A stretch of DNA of 64,000 nt from Massilia psychrophila (GTDB lineage Bacteria; Pseudomonadota; Gammaproteobacteria; Burkholderiales; Burkholderiaceae_D): the NCBI RefSeq assembly GCF_002760665.1, contig NZ_PDOB01000016.1:1-64000 (forward strand), in the 5' to 3' direction. The notes below the pieces were generated by a model, which made no database searches, had not been told where the DNA came from, and saw only the letters and a program-made list of their open reading frames with translations. This document shows positions 44,779 to 59,985 of the stretch, in pieces. The number at the start of each line of letters is the position of its first letter. The first letter of the stretch is position 1. The translations under genes and the position numbers were made by a program.

Positions 44779-45147
44779 GGAAGTCTCCGGTGAGTTCACG
44801 CGAGAACTGTAACCACAACCAGGCTGTGCCGCGCGGCCATGCGACGAAATGGCGCCAGACGGCGCGAGGTGCGCCGGGATGGCGCGAAATGCGGGCTCGT
44901 TGGGCCGCTTATCCCCGCCGGGGTCCGTCGGCGGATCAGGGTGAAAGAACATGGATAAAAGCTGTTTGGTGCACCCACGCCGCCCAAGTTCAAGTGGTTC
45001 AACGGCCAATCTGGCCCAGGCAGATGTATCGCGCGGCGTGGCCGCCGCACTTGGCCGAAATGCAAGCAACAAATGGTATGATCCGGTCTTTCCGAGTTCG
45101 ACGGCGGCATTCCCCTTTCGACCTGGCTATAAGGTAAGTCAAGCAAC
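44779..45147. other. Divergent intergenic region between DUF2141 gene and smc
   Basis: 369 bp with no supported gene. A TATGAT at 45077-45082 is a possible -10 for smc, without a convincing -35. At 44842-44891 there are degenerate repeats built from GGCGCGA/TGCGCC words. Nothing else was recognised. Confidence 0.5.
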
Positions 45148-48100
45148 GTGCGTCTCTCTTCCATCAAATTGTCGGGATTTAAGTCATTCGTCGATCCCAC
45201 CAATTTCCAGGTGCCGGGTCAACTGGTCGGCGTGGTCGGTCCCAACGGCTGCGGCAAGTCGAACATCATCGACGCCGTACGATGGGTGCTGGGCGAATCG
45301 AAAGCGTCGGAGCTGCGCGGCGAATCGATGCAAGATGTCATCTTCAACGGCTCGACCCATCGCAAGCCGGCCGGGCGCGCCTCGGTCGAACTGGTGTTCG
45401 ACAACCACGACGGCAAGGCGGCCGGCCAGTGGGGCCAGTACGCCGAAATCGCCGTCAAGCGCACTCTCACGCGCGACGGCACCTCGACCTATTACATCAA
45501 CAGCCAGCCGGTGCGCCGGCGCGACATCCAGGACATTTTTCTGGGCACAGGCCTGGGCCCGCGCGCCTACGCCATCATCGGCCAGGGCATGATCTCGCGC
45601 ATCATCGAGTCGCGCCCGGAAGAGCTGCGCGTGTTCCTCGAAGAGGCGGCCGGCGTGTCGAAGTACAAGGAGCGCCGTCGCGAAACGGCGAACCGATTGG
45701 GCGACACGCGCGAAAACCTGTTGCGGGTCGACGACATCCTGCGCGAACTGAACGCCAACCTCGAAAAACTCGACGCGCAGGCAGTGGTGGCGACCCGCTT
45801 CCATGCCTTGCAGGCCGACCAGGAAGAAAAGCAGAAGCTGCTCTGGCTGCTGCGCAGGAACGAAGCGCACACCGAGCAGGCCAGGTATTTCCGCGAGATG
45901 GCGCAGGGCCAGACCGACCTCGAGGAGCAGACCGCGAAATTGCGTTACGTCGAGCTCGAGCTCGAGCACATGCGCCAGGCCCACTTTGCGGTGGGCGACC
46001 GCCTGCACGCGGCCCAGGGCCTGCTGTACCAGACCAATTCCGAGATCGGCAGCCTGGAAGCGCAGATCAAGTTCGTCATCGAGTCGCGCAGCCGGCTGCA
46101 GAACCAGCTGGCCGCCCTCGGCGCCCAGCGCGGCCAGTGGCAGTCCCAGGCCCGGGAGGTCCAGCAGCAGGTCGAGGAAGCCGGCTACCTGCTGGAAGAA
46201 CTTGGCGGACGGGTCGAACAATCGCAGATGGCGGCCGAGCAGCAGTCCGACAACCTGCCGGCGTTGGATGGCGCATGGCGCGAGGCCCGGCACAAGACGA
46301 CCGAGTCGCGCGCGAAGATAGCAAGCGCGCAGCAGCAGATCGAGCTGGCGTCGGCCCACCAGCGCAACGCTTCGAACATCCTCGCCGGTCTGGCGACCCG
46401 GCGCGAGCGGCTGCAGCAGGAAAAAAACGGACTGAATTTGCCCGACAGCGGGCAGTTGGCCAACCTGCGCTTGCAGCTGGAAGAAAAACAGCAGGCGCTG
46501 GAAGAGCAGGCAATGGTGCTCGAAGAAGCACTCGAGCAGCAGCAACGCTTCGAGCGGGAGCGCGCCGAAGCGCAAGCGCAGGTCAACCTTGAATCGAGCG
46601 CCAACGCGCAGCTCGAAGCGCGCCTGGCGGCGTTGAAGCAGTTGCAGGAGCGCGTGCAAAGCCAGGGCAAGGTGCAGCCTTGGCTGCAAAAGCACGAACT
46701 CGAATCGCTGCCGCGGCTGTGGCAAAAGCTGCACGTCGAAGCGGGCTGGGAAACCGCGCTGGAATCGGTGCTGCGCGAGCGCACCGCCGCGTTGGAGATG
46801 TCGAACATCGAATGGGCCAAGGCCTTTTTCGGCGACGCGCCGCCGGCCAAGCTGGCGCTGTATGCACCTTCGCATGCCAACGCCGCCAGCACCGAGGTGC
46901 CGGGCCTGACGCCGTTTTCCAGCCTGCTGAAAATTAACGACGGCGGCCTGCGCGGCGTGCTGCAGGGCTGGCTGCACAACGTCTACATCGCCGAAGACGC
47001 CGCCAGCGCATTTTCCGCGCGCGGCGCGCTGCCGGCGGGCGGCGCCTTCATTACCCGCCAGGGCCACGTCGTCGGCGCCTCGAGCGTGCGCTTCTACGCC
47101 GCCGACGCCGAGCAGGACGGCGTGCTGGCGCGGCAGCAGGAAATCGACAACCTCGGCAAGCAGCTGCGCGCCCAGGCCTTGCTGGCCGAACAGGCGCGTT
47201 CGCGCCTGGTGCGCGCCGACGCCGCCGTGTCGGACCTTGCGCGCCGCCTGCAGGACGCCCGCCAGCGCATCGCTTCCCTGACGCAGTCGGTGCACGCGCT
47301 GCAGATCGACGTCGTCAGGCAGTCCGAGGTCGAGGCCCGCTTCAACCAGCGCAGCACCCAGATCCACGCCGACCTGCTTGAAATCGCGATGCAGGAAGAG
47401 GAACAGCAGCAGGTGCGCATGGAGTCGGAAGAAAAATTCGAACAGCTCGACATCGAACTGGCCGAACTGCAGGGCGCGCACGAAGACGGCCAGACCTTGT
47501 TCTTGCAGCGCGAGGCGGCGCTGGCCGACGCGCGTGAGCAGCTGCGCGAACTCGAACGCGCCGCCCAGGAAGCGTCATTCGCCGAAAAATCGCAGCGCAG
47601 CAAGATCGACGAACTGCAGCGCAATATCGCCACCGCGACCAGCCAGGCGGCGCAAGTGGGCGAGCGGCTCGAATTGAGCCAGCAAGAGCTCGAGTCGCTC
47701 GAGAGCGGCGCCGCCGACGACGGCCTGCAAGACCTGCTCGAGCGCCGCACCACGCAGGAGCGGGCGCTGGCCGACGCCCGCCATGAACTCGACCAGATCA
47801 CCTTGCAGCTGCGCCATGCCGAGGAGTCGCGCATGCTTGCCGAGCGCAGCCTGCAGCCACAGCGCGACAGGATCTCGGAAGTGCAGCTCAAGGAGCAGGC
47901 GGCGCGCCTGAACCAGGAACAGTTCGCCGAAGCGTTGAAGGCGGTCGGCGCGGTTGGCGAGGAAGAGGCGGTGCTGTCGCAAAAACTCCATCCCGACATG
48001 AAACCGTCATGGCTTGCGGGCGAAGTGACGCGCCTGGCGAACGCCATCGCGGCGCTCGGCGCGGTCAACCTGGCCGCCCTCGACGAACTGGCGCAGGCGT

Positions 48101-48677
48101 CCGAGCGCAAGAATTTTTTGGACGCCCAGAACGCCGACCTGCTGGAAGCGATCACCACGCTGGAAGACGCGATCCACAAGATCGACAAGGAAACGCGCGA
48201 CCTGCTGCAGGACACCTTCGACCAGGTCAACCTGCATTTTTCCGAACTGTTCCCGATCCTGTTCGGTGGCGGCAACGCGCGCCTGGTGATGACGGGCGAC
48301 GAAATCCTCGACTCCGGCGTGCAGGTGATGGCGCAGCCGCCGGGCAAGAAAAACGCCACCATCCACCTGCTGTCGGGCGGCGAAAAAGCGCTGACCGCCA
48401 CCGCGCTGGTGTTTTCAATGTTCCGCCTGAACCCGGCGCCGTTCTGCCTGCTGGACGAGGTCGACGCGCCGCTGGACGATTCAAATACCGAACGCTTTTG
48501 CCGCATGGTGAAGCGGATGTCGGAGCATACGCAATTCCTTTTCATCTCGCATAATAAAATTGCGATGGAAATGGCCAATCAACTGATCGGTGTGACGATG
48601 CAGGAGCAGGGTGTATCGCGCATTGTGGCGGTGGACATGGAGTCCGCCGCAAATTTCGCTACTGAGGCACAAGCAGC

Positions 48678-48681
<4 letters not shown>
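45148..48681 (+). CDS. smc: Chromosome segregation protein SMC
   Basis: A 1177-residue condensin ATPase that loops and organises the chromosome together with ScpA/ScpB, which are encoded elsewhere. Walker A GPNGCGKS is at residues 31-38. Two long coiled coils flank a hinge at about 510-640. The ABC signature LSGGEKALTA is near 1075 and Walker B FCLLDEVDAP near 1098. GTG start with AAGG 13 bases upstream; the N-terminus MRLSSIKLSGFKSFVDP matches the family. zipA overlaps its stop by four bases. Confidence 0.96.
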
Positions 48682-52830
<4,149 letters not shown>

Positions 52831-52844
<14 letters not shown>

Positions 52845-53367
52845 CATCTTGAAAATGGGCGATCCGCGCCTGCTGCGCGTGGCCGAGCCGGTGCGCGAAT
52901 TCGGCACGCCCGAAATGAAGGCGCTGATCGCCGACATGTTCGATACCATGCACGCCGCCAACGGCGCCGGGCTGGCCGCGCCGCAGATCGGCGTCAACTT
53001 GCAGCTGGTGATCTACGGCTTCAAGGAAAACCAGCGTTACCCGGACGCGCCGGCAGTGCCCGAGACGGTGCTGATCAATCCCGTGCTGACGCCCTTGTCG
53101 AACGACATGGACGAGCAGTTCGAAGGCTGCCTGTCGGTGCCCGGCCTGCGCGGCGTGGTGCCGCGCTACACGCAGCTGCATTACGAAGGCGTCGACCAGG
53201 ACGGCCGCCCTATCGTGCGCGACGCCGAAGGTTTTCATGCGCGCGTGGTGCAGCACGAAGTCGATCACCTGCTCGGCATCCTGTACCCGATGCGCATTAC
53301 CGACTTTTCGCAGTTCGGCTACACCAGCGTAATGTTCCCCGACCTCGATCCGGACGACGACCAATGA
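52831..53367 (+). CDS. def: Peptide deformylase
   Basis: A 178-residue metallo-hydrolase that removes the formyl group from nascent proteins. Motif 1 [10 protein letters not shown] is at 45-54. Motif 2 EGCLSVPG has the metal ligand Cys100. Motif 3 QHEVDHLLG has His142, catalytic Glu143 and His146. It is not next to fmt, so it may be a second deformylase beside a def-fmt copy elsewhere. It overlaps galU by 14 bases and the next gene by four. Confidence 0.94.
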
Positions 53368-53849
53368 GGGCGACGATGCTCACCCTGGCGCTGGCCGCTG
53401 TAGCCCCGCTGGCGCACGCCGGCGAGGTGTTCACCCGCGTCGAGCCGGCGCCACTGAAAGAGTTCTGGGTCGACAGCGGTTTCGCGACATACCACTTCGA
53501 CCGCGACAAGGACCTCAACGGTGGCAATGGCGGGCTGGGGGCGGAGTACCGGTTCCGCGGCGACCTGGCGGCCACCGCAGGGCGCTTCTACAACAGCGAC
53601 CGGCAGTATTCGAACTATGTCGGTGCGATCTGGCAGCCGTACGCCATCGGGCCGGTGCGCCTCGGCGCCGTCATCGCCGGCTTCAACGGCTATCCGCAGA
53701 TGAAAGGCGGCGGCTGGTTCCCCGCCCTGATCCCGATGGCGACCATCGAGTACCGGCGCTTCGGCGTCAATATCGGCTTCGTGCCGTCGTACAAGGACCG
53801 CTTGTACGGCGGCATTTCCGTACAACTGAAATTCAAACTGAGCGATTAG
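53364..53849 (+). CDS. Outer-membrane beta-barrel protein, possibly PagP-like
   Basis: A 161-residue exported protein. The signal peptide ends near residue 19 ([10 protein letters not shown]). The mature part alternates hydrophobic and polar residues as in a small beta-barrel and ends in FKLSD after an aromatic/basic strand. By eye its layout resembles the acyltransferase Pag[20 protein letters not shown], then [17 protein letters not shown], then [14 protein letters not shown] and [19 protein letters not shown] His and a Ser fall where PagP has catalytic His33 and Ser77, but Asp76 would be Asn. This is a suggestion only. Start overlaps def (ATGA). Confidence 0.6.
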   Translation: MRATMLTLALAAVAPLAHAGEVFTRVEPAPLKEFWVDSGFATYHFDRDKDLNGGNGGLGAEYRFRGDLAATAGRFYNSDRQYSNYVGAIWQPYAIGPVRLGAVIAGFNGYPQMKGGGWFPALIPMATIEYRRFGVNIGFVPSYKDRLYGGISVQLKFKLSD

Positions 53850-53947
53850 CCGGGCGCGGATGATGCCCGCATATCGCCATTAATAATCGGGGTGAAATAT
53901 ATCCGGGGATCGACATCTATCCCTGTCTCAAACTCACCAAGCCTGCG

Positions 53948-55576
53948 TCAGCGCTTCACTTTCCCCAGCGGGTCATCGCGGTTCCAGACCGGCATCGACG
54001 CCGCATTCGCAATCGCATACCCCAGGTTCAGCGTGAACTGGGCCTGCTGCAGCATGCCCGATAAGTCCCAGGCGGGATTGTATTGATCGCTGACCTGGTG
54101 ATAGTGATTCTTGAAGGCGACCATCCGCGCGCTGGCGTCGGCCGGGTGGTCGGCAAACTCGAACGAACCGTCGCCGGAGAATACCGCCGAGCCGACGTTA
54201 AACGCCGGCACGCCCGCTTTCGCGAACATGAAATGGTCGGCGCGGAAGTAGGCGCCGCCCAGGTCGGGCACCGCCGGCGCCAGGCGCAGGCCCATCCGCT
54301 TGGCGACACGCTCGGCGCTGGCGTGAAGGCTGCTGCGCTCGCTGCCGGCGACGCCGATGTCGCGCGTGGTGCCGACAAAATTCATGCTGTCGAGGTTCAG
54401 GTCGACGGCGGTCTTTGCCAGCGGCCACAGTGGATTGCGTACATACGCCAGGCTGCCGATCAAACCTTGCTCCTCCGCGCATGGCCACAGGAAGATCTGG
54501 GTGCGGCGCGCCGGATGGGCCAGCGCCGCCTGCGCCATCGCCAGCAAGGCCGCCGCTCCCGAGGCGTTGTCGATGGCGCCGTTCCAGATATGGTCCGCGA
54601 CGTGGCCCGACCCGTCGTTGGCGGCGCCGATGCCGAGGTGGTCCCAGTGCGCCGAGTAAATTACGGCCTGTTCCTTGAGTACCGGATCGGTGCCTGGCAC
54701 GATGCCGGCGACGTTGAACTGCTCGACCTGGCGGATTTTGCTGTCGAGTGCGGCGTGCATCACGATCCCGAGCTCGACCGGCTTGAAGCCGCGCACCTCC
54801 GCCTGGGCGCGCAGGAGGTCGAGGTCCTGGCCGGCGGCGGCGAACAGCGTGCGCGCGGTGTCTTCGTGGATCCATCCCTGCAGCGCGTTGCCGGCCCCGG
54901 CCAGTTCGAAGCGTTCGTGGCCGAAGCTGGTGGCCGGAACGCTCCATGGATACGAAGCCGATTCAAGGGTGTGGATCAGCAGGATGCCGGCTGCGCCCTG
55001 GCGCAGCGCTTCCTCGTATTTGTACATCCAGCGGCCGTGCCAGGTCAGCGATTTGCCGCCGAAGCGTCTCGGCTCGGCCGCGGTCGGCTTTGGATCGTTG
55101 ACCATCACGATCAGCAGTTTGCCCTTGACGTCGACGCCGGCGAAGTCGTTCCAGCGCTCCTCATGGCTGTCGATGCCATAGCCGGCAAACACCACCGGCG
55201 CGTCGATGCGCACCTGCGCCTGGCCGTTCGCGTTGGCAAACAGGATGTCGCTGCCAAGCGTCGGCGCCAGCGTCTTGCCGCCGACGTCGAAGCGCGCCGA
55301 ACTGCCCGGCAGCGTCGTGGTGCCGACCATCTTTACCGATTGCCGGTAGAGCTTGCCGGCAGCCGGCTTGAGGCCGATCGCCGCTGCCTGCGTCTCGAGG
55401 TAACGCACCGTGAGGTCGCCGCCGCGCTGGCCCGTGCCGCGTCCTTCCAGAAGGTCGTCGGCCAGGAACGCCAGGTGGGCGCGCAGCGGTGCTTCGGCGA
55501 CCACCGGTTGCGCTTGGGCTAAGGCAGTGTGGCTGGCAAACGCGAGGCCGGCGGCGAGGAGGGAAAGACGCATCAT
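53948..55576 (-). CDS. M28 family metallopeptidase with PA-type insertion
   Basis: A 542-residue exported peptidase. The signal peptide (about 1-20, ending HTALA) is followed by an N-terminal helical part and a PA-like region (about 120-260: VFAGYGIDSHEERWNDFAGV). The M28 core has zinc-ligand motifs: His310 (SAHWDHLG), Asp336 (NGAIDNASG), catalytic Glu368 and ligand Glu369 (CAEEQG), Asp396 (NLDSMN), and a final His in NHYHQVSDQY. These are the five ligand positions of the family. It is a likely aminopeptidase of periplasm or medium. Start 55576 follows GGAGC. Confidence 0.9.
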   Translation of the reverse strand: MMRLSLLAAGLAFASHTALAQAQPVVAEAPLRAHLAFLADDLLEGRGTGQRGGDLTVRYLETQAAAIGLKPAAGKLYRQSVKMVGTTTLPGSSARFDVGGKTLAPTLGSDILFANANGQAQVRIDAPVVFAGYGIDSHEERWNDFAGVDVKGKLLIVMVNDPKPTAAEPRRFGGKSLTWHGRWMYKYEEALRQGAAGILLIHTLESASYPWSVPATSFGHERFELAGAGNALQGWIHEDTARTLFAAAGQDLDLLRAQAEVRGFKPVELGIVMHAALDSKIRQVEQFNVAGIVPGTDPVLKEQAVIYSAHWDHLGIGAANDGSGHVADHIWNGAIDNASGAAALLAMAQAALAHPARRTQIFLWPCAEEQGLIGSLAYVRNPLWPLAKTAVDLNLDSMNFVGTTRDIGVAGSERSSLHASAERVAKRMGLRLAPAVPDLGGAYFRADHFMFAKAGVPAFNVGSAVFSGDGSFEFADHPADASARMVAFKNHYHQVSDQYNPAWDLSGMLQQAQFTLNLGYAIANAASMPVWNRDDPLGKVKR

Positions 55577-55637
55577 GGAAGCTCCGCAAAAAGTCAAGTT
55601 GGCACTGCAGGGGCGAGGCGGGCCAGCCCCGGCGCGA

Positions 55638-56384
55638 TCAGAACTGTTCGTCCGGCCTTAAATACCGCCACTGCCCGACCGGCAGGTCACCCAGCTTGAC
55701 CTTGCCGATGCGAACCCGCTTCAAGCCCAGCACTTTCAGCCCCACCATGTCGCACATGCGGCGGATCTGGCGCTTTTTCCCCTCGCGCAAGGTGAAGCTG
55801 AGCTGGTCCTCGTTCTGCCAGCGCACCTTCGCCGGCAGCAGCGCCTTGCCATCCATCCACAGCCCGAAACACAGCTTTTTCAGTTCCGACTCGGGCAGGG
55901 TGCCCGGCTTGGTGTACTGCACCCGCACCAGGTATTCCTTCTCGATGGCCGTGTCCTGGCCGATCAGCGTCTTGGCGACGCGGCCGTCCTGGGTCAGGAT
56001 CAACAGGCCGACCGAGTCGATGTCGAGCCGGCCGGCCGGCACCAGGCTGCGCAACTGGGTGGGATGGAACTGCTCCGGCGACGGATCGTCGGGCCAGCGG
56101 TTCTCGGCCTTGATCAGCGCGATCGCCGGTGTGTAGCCGTCCTCGGCCTGGCCGCTGACATAGCCCATCGGCTTGTTGATCAGCACCGTGACGCGCTTGG
56201 ACTGCTCGGCGGCGGCCTGGCGTTCGACCGTCACCTTCTGGTCCGGCGTGACCTTGCTGCCCAGTTCGGACACCACCTGGCCGTCGACCCGCACCCAGCC
56301 GCGGGCAATCCATTCATCGGCTTCGCGGCGCGAGCACAGCCCGAGTTCGGACATGCGTTTGGATAGGCGTAACAAGTCAGTCAT
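55638..56384 (-). CDS. rRNA pseudouridine synthase (RsuA/RluF type)
   Basis: A 248-residue enzyme. The N-terminal S4 RNA-binding domain (residues 6-50: LSKRMSELGLCSRREADEWI) precedes the catalytic domain, with Asp121 in PAGRLDIDSVGLLIL and the C-terminal motif LREGKKRQIRRMCDMVG. E. coli relatives modify uridines of 23S or 16S rRNA. End motifs (LPVGQWRYL) look closest to RluF, which acts near position 2604 of 23S rRNA, but subfamily is not certain. It lies 61 bp after the M28 peptidase stretch in the minus-strand run with glnD and map. Confidence 0.85.
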   Translation of the reverse strand: MTDLLRLSKRMSELGLCSRREADEWIARGWVRVDGQVVSELGSKVTPDQKVTVERQAAAEQSKRVTVLINKPMGYVSGQAEDGYTPAIALIKAENRWPDDPSPEQFHPTQLRSLVPAGRLDIDSVGLLILTQDGRVAKTLIGQDTAIEKEYLVRVQYTKPGTLPESELKKLCFGLWMDGKALLPAKVRWQNEDQLSFTLREGKKRQIRRMCDMVGLKVLGLKRVRIGKVKLGDLPVGQWRYLRPDEQF

Positions 56385-56429
56385 GGAACACAGCACTCAT
56401 GGGATATGGCAGTCATAGAATATATTTCA

Positions 56430-59024
56430 TTAAACTTTAAGGACGTCCAGCAGGTCGGTCTCGAGCTGGATCTGGTTGCGTGAACTGGACAGCACGGCGC
56501 CGTCGACGAGGAACACGTCTTCGACCCGTTCGCCGAGCGTCATGATCTTGGCGGTGTGGACGTTGATGCGGTAGCGCGTGAGCACGTTGGCGATCGAATA
56601 CAGCAATCCGGTGCGGTCGCTGGCGGAAATCGACAGCAGGTGGTACTGTCCGCGCTCGTCGGGACGCAGGTCCACTGTCGGCTGAATCGGAAAGGTACGC
56701 GACAGGCGCGACAGGCGCCCACGGGCCGGCGCCGGCAGCGGCGCCTGCTTTGTCAGCAGTTCGCCGATCTCGTGTTCGATCAGGTTGATGATGTCGCGGT
56801 AGCTGTTGGCAAAATTGTCCTCCGTCACCAGGAAGGTGTCGAGCGCGTAGCCGTGTCGGGTGGTGTGGATCTTGGCGTCGAGGATGGAAAAATTCTTGCG
56901 GTCGAAATAGCTGCAGATGCGCGCGAACAAATCCGGCTGGTCTTTGATGTAGACCGCCACCTGCAAACCTTCGCCGATCGGCGCCAGACGGCACTTGACG
57001 ACCGGTTTGGTCGAGTCGAGCCGATCGTACAGCGAGCGCGTTTGCCAGGCAATGTCGGCGGCGTCGTGGCGCAGGAACCAGGCGACGTCGAGCTGGTTCC
57101 ACAGCGCCTCGTGCGCGTGTTCGGGCAGGCCGTACAGGCGCAAGGTGGCGCGCGCCTCGCTCTGGCGGTTCATCAGTTCGCGGTCGGCCGAATGCGGCTC
57201 GCCGCCCAGCACCCGCAAGGTCACGCGGTACAGGTCTTCGAGCAGCTTGGCCTTCCAGGCATTCCACACCTTCGGGCTGGTGCCGCGGATGTCGGCCACC
57301 GTCAGCAAGTACAGCGCCGTCAAATGGCGCTCGTCGCCGACAAGCGCCGCGAACGCCTGGATCACGTCGGGGTCGGACAGGTCCTGTTTCTGCGCCACCT
57401 GCGACATCGTCAGGTGCTGCTCGACCAGGAACATCACCAGCGCGGTGTCGTCAGGCGTGACGCCGTGGTCGAGACAGAATCCGGTGGCGTCGGCCACCCC
57501 TAACCGGGAATGGTCGCCGCCGCGGCCCTTGGCGATGTCGTGGAACAGCGCCGCCACGTACAACAGCCACGATGAACGGAAGTTGGCGATCAGCTGGCTG
57601 CAGAACGGATATTCGTGCGCGTGCTCGCTCATCGTGAAGCGGCGCATGTTACGCACCACCATCAAGATGTGCTGGTCGACCGTGTAGACGTGGAACAGGT
57701 CGTGCTGCATCATGCCGACGATGTGGCGAAACGCCGGCAGGTAGCGGCCGAGGATGCCCATGTCGTTCATGCGCCGCAGCGCGTGCACCAGGCCCACCGG
57801 AGCTTGCAGGATGCGCACGAACAGCGCGCGGTTGACCGGATCGGCACGGAAAACCTCGTCGATCCTCGAGCGCGCGTGCCACAGCGCGCGGGTGGTGCGC
57901 GCGGTCATGCCCTTGATGTCGGGACGTTCGGTCATGACGACGAAAATCTCCAGCAAGGTCGACGGCTCCGATTCGAACGTGTCGTCGGCTTTGACGTCGA
58001 TGAAGCCGTTGACCTGGTTGAAGCGGTCGTTGACGGCGACGACTTCGGCCGGTTGCGGGAACAGCTGCGCCTCGATATTTTGCAGCAGGATGGTATTGAG
58101 CTGGGTGACCGTCTTGGCGGCCCAGTAATAGCGCTGCATCAGGTATTCGCTGGCGCGGCGCGCGTTGACTCCCTCGCCGGTGGTTTGCAGGCCGAACGTT
58201 TCGGCGATCGCGCCCTGGACGTCGAACACCAGCCGGTCTTCGCGCCGCCCGGCATGCAAGTGCAGGCGCACGCGGATATCCTTGAACGCGCTTTCCTTTT
58301 CCATCAGCGCGCGCGCCTCGACCTGGGTGATCAGGCCACGCGCCGCCAGCTGCCCCCAGGAATTGGCCAGAGCGGCGGCTTTCGCCACCCACAGGATTAC
58401 CTGCAGGTCGCGCAGGCCGCCGGGGCTCTCCTTGCAGTTCGGCTCGAGCGAGAATGCGGTGTCTTCGTATTTGGCATGGCGCAGCCGCATCTCGACGGTC
58501 TTGGCCTGGAAAAAAGCCTGCGGATCGAGCTCTTCCTGGTAGCGCCGCTGCAGCTGTTCGAACAGCGGCACGTCGCCCGTCACCAGGCGTGCTTCGAGCA
58601 GGCTGGTTTGCACCGTGATGTCGGCGCGCGACTCGCTCATGCACTCGTCGACGGTGCGGATGCTGCTGCCGATTTCCAGTCCCAGGTCCCACAGCAGTTG
58701 CACCAGTTCCTCGAGCTTGCCGCGGGTGATGGCGTCGGCCGGCTGCGACAGTAAAATGAGCAGGTCGAGGTCGGAGTGGGGGAAAAGCTCGCCGCGCCCG
58801 TAGCCGCCAACGCCGACCAGCGCGCAGGCGGGCGGCAGGCCGGCGCCGTTCCACGCTTCGGCCAGCACCGCATCGACGCTTTGCCGCAGCCCGCGCAACA
58901 GTTTTTCCGGCTTGCCGTCGCCGTGGAAGGCGTCCGTCAGGAGCTGGCGTTCGGCTTTCAGCCGGCCCTTGAGCAGGTCACGGGTTTGCGCTTTATCCCG
59001 CGCTTTGTCGACTGCGGCGTCCAT
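56430..59024 (-). CDS. glnD: [Protein-PII] uridylyltransferase / uridylyl-removing enzyme
   Basis: An 864-residue bifunctional nitrogen sensor that adds or removes UMP on PII proteins according to glutamine. The nucleotidyltransferase motif GGYGRGELFPHSDLDLL is at 73-89. The HD hydrolase domain includes FHVYTVDQHILMVVRN and ALFHDIAKGRGGDHS at about 440-520. Two C-terminal ACT domains (about 680-760 and 790-864) bind glutamine. Full family length. It starts one base after the map stop region, so map and glnD are co-transcribed. Confidence 0.95.
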   Translation of the reverse strand: MDAAVDKARDKAQTRDLLKGRLKAERQLLTDAFHGDGKPEKLLRGLRQSVDAVLAEAWNGAGLPPACALVGVGGYGRGELFPHSDLDLLILLSQPADAITRGKLEELVQLLWDLGLEIGSSIRTVDECMSESRADITVQTSLLEARLVTGDVPLFEQLQRRYQEELDPQAFFQAKTVEMRLRHAKYEDTAFSLEPNCKESPGGLRDLQVILWVAKAAALANSWGQLAARGLITQVEARALMEKESAFKDIRVRLHLHAGRREDRLVFDVQGAIAETFGLQTTGEGVNARRASEYLMQRYYWAAKTVTQLNTILLQNIEAQLFPQPAEVVAVNDRFNQVNGFIDVKADDTFESEPSTLLEIFVVMTERPDIKGMTARTTRALWHARSRIDEVFRADPVNRALFVRILQAPVGLVHALRRMNDMGILGRYLPAFRHIVGMMQHDLFHVYTVDQHILMVVRNMRRFTMSEHAHEYPFCSQLIANFRSSWLLYVAALFHDIAKGRGGDHSRLGVADATGFCLDHGVTPDDTALVMFLVEQHLTMSQVAQKQDLSDPDVIQAFAALVGDERHLTALYLLTVADIRGTSPKVWNAWKAKLLEDLYRVTLRVLGGEPHSADRELMNRQSEARATLRLYGLPEHAHEALWNQLDVAWFLRHDAADIAWQTRSLYDRLDSTKPVVKCRLAPIGEGLQVAVYIKDQPDLFARICSYFDRKNFSILDAKIHTTRHGYALDTFLVTEDNFANSYRDIINLIEHEIGELLTKQAPLPAPARGRLSRLSRTFPIQPTVDLRPDERGQYHLLSISASDRTGLLYSIANVLTRYRINVHTAKIMTLGERVEDVFLVDGAVLSSSRNQIQLETDLLDVLKV

Positions 59025-59025
59025 C

Positions 59026-59868
59026 TCAGGCCGCCGCCGCCGGGGCCTCGCCTTGTGCCACTTGCTTTTGCACGACGGCCGGCGGCGGCGGCGTGCCGGC
59101 CGAATCGGTCAGCACTTCGTAGCCGGTTTCCGTCACCAGCACCGTGTGTTCCCACTGCGCCGACAGGCTGCGGTCCTTGGTCTTGATGGTCCAGCCGTCG
59201 CCCATTTCGCGGATCTCGCGCCGGCCGGCGTTGATCATCGGCTCGATCGTGAAAATCATGCCGGCTTCGAGACGCTCCAGGGTGCCCGGTTTGCCGTAAT
59301 GCAGGACTTGCGGCTCTTCGTGGAACACGGTGCCGATGCCGTGGCCGCAAAATTCGCGCACCACGCTGTAGCCGTTTTTCTCGGCGTGCTGCTGGATCGC
59401 GTGGCCGATGTCGCCCAGGTAGGCGCCCGGCTTGACTTTCGAGATGCCTAGCCACATGCATTCATAGGTGACGTCAGACAGGCGCCTGGCCAAGATCGAC
59501 GGCTCGCCGATGAAAAACATGCGGCTGTTATCGCCGTGAAAACCGTTCTTGATGACGGTGATGTCGAGGTTGACCACGTCGCCGGTTTTCAACACCTTGT
59601 CGCCCGGGATTCCGTGGCAGATGACGTCGTTGACCGAGGTGCAGATCGCTTTCGGATACGGCGTGTAACCCGGCGGGCAATAGTTCAGCGGCGCCGGAAT
59701 GGAACCTTGCACGTTGGTCATATACTCGTGGCACAACCGGTCGAGCTCGCCGGTTGTAACGCCGGGCTTGACGAAGGGCGTGATGTAATCGAGCACTTCG
59801 GCGCCAAGCCGGCCGGCGATACGCATGCCGGCAATTTCTTCGGAGGTCTTGATGGAGATGGAGGACAT
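59026..59868 (-). CDS. map: Methionine aminopeptidase type I
   Basis: A 280-residue enzyme that removes initiator methionine. Metal ligands are recognisable in NLDITVIKNGFHGDNSRMF (two Asp), CGHGIG (His), IEPM (Glu) and QWEHTVLVTE (Glu). The C-terminal tail after VLTDSAG (about 20 residues, Pro/Ala-rich) exceeds the usual E. coli-type length. ATG 59868 begins SSISIKTSEEI as in relatives; its Shine-Dalgarno is weak. In related genomes map is typically divergent from rpsB; here two extra genes lie between. Confidence 0.94.
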   Translation of the reverse strand: MSSISIKTSEEIAGMRIAGRLGAEVLDYITPFVKPGVTTGELDRLCHEYMTNVQGSIPAPLNYCPPGYTPYPKAICTSVNDVICHGIPGDKVLKTGDVVNLDITVIKNGFHGDNSRMFFIGEPSILARRLSDVTYECMWLGISKVKPGAYLGDIGHAIQQHAEKNGYSVVREFCGHGIGTVFHEEPQVLHYGKPGTLERLEAGMIFTIEPMINAGRREIREMGDGWTIKTKDRSLSAQWEHTVLVTETGYEVLTDSAGTPPPPAVVQKQVAQGEAPAAAA

Positions 59869-59985
59869 GGGTATCACAATCGACAAATGAGGTATGTGCG
59901 CTTCAAGCCGACCTTCGGCGCGCGCGCGGATACCATCATTATAAGGGATGTCGATATTTGGCGAAGACGGTCGCCTCCATCAGCT

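Noticed and set aside
45184-47481. Long open frame (765 codons) antisense to smc
   Set aside because: It lies wholly opposite a clear smc, has biased Gln/Arg/Leu composition and no recognisable domain; a GC-rich antisense shadow.
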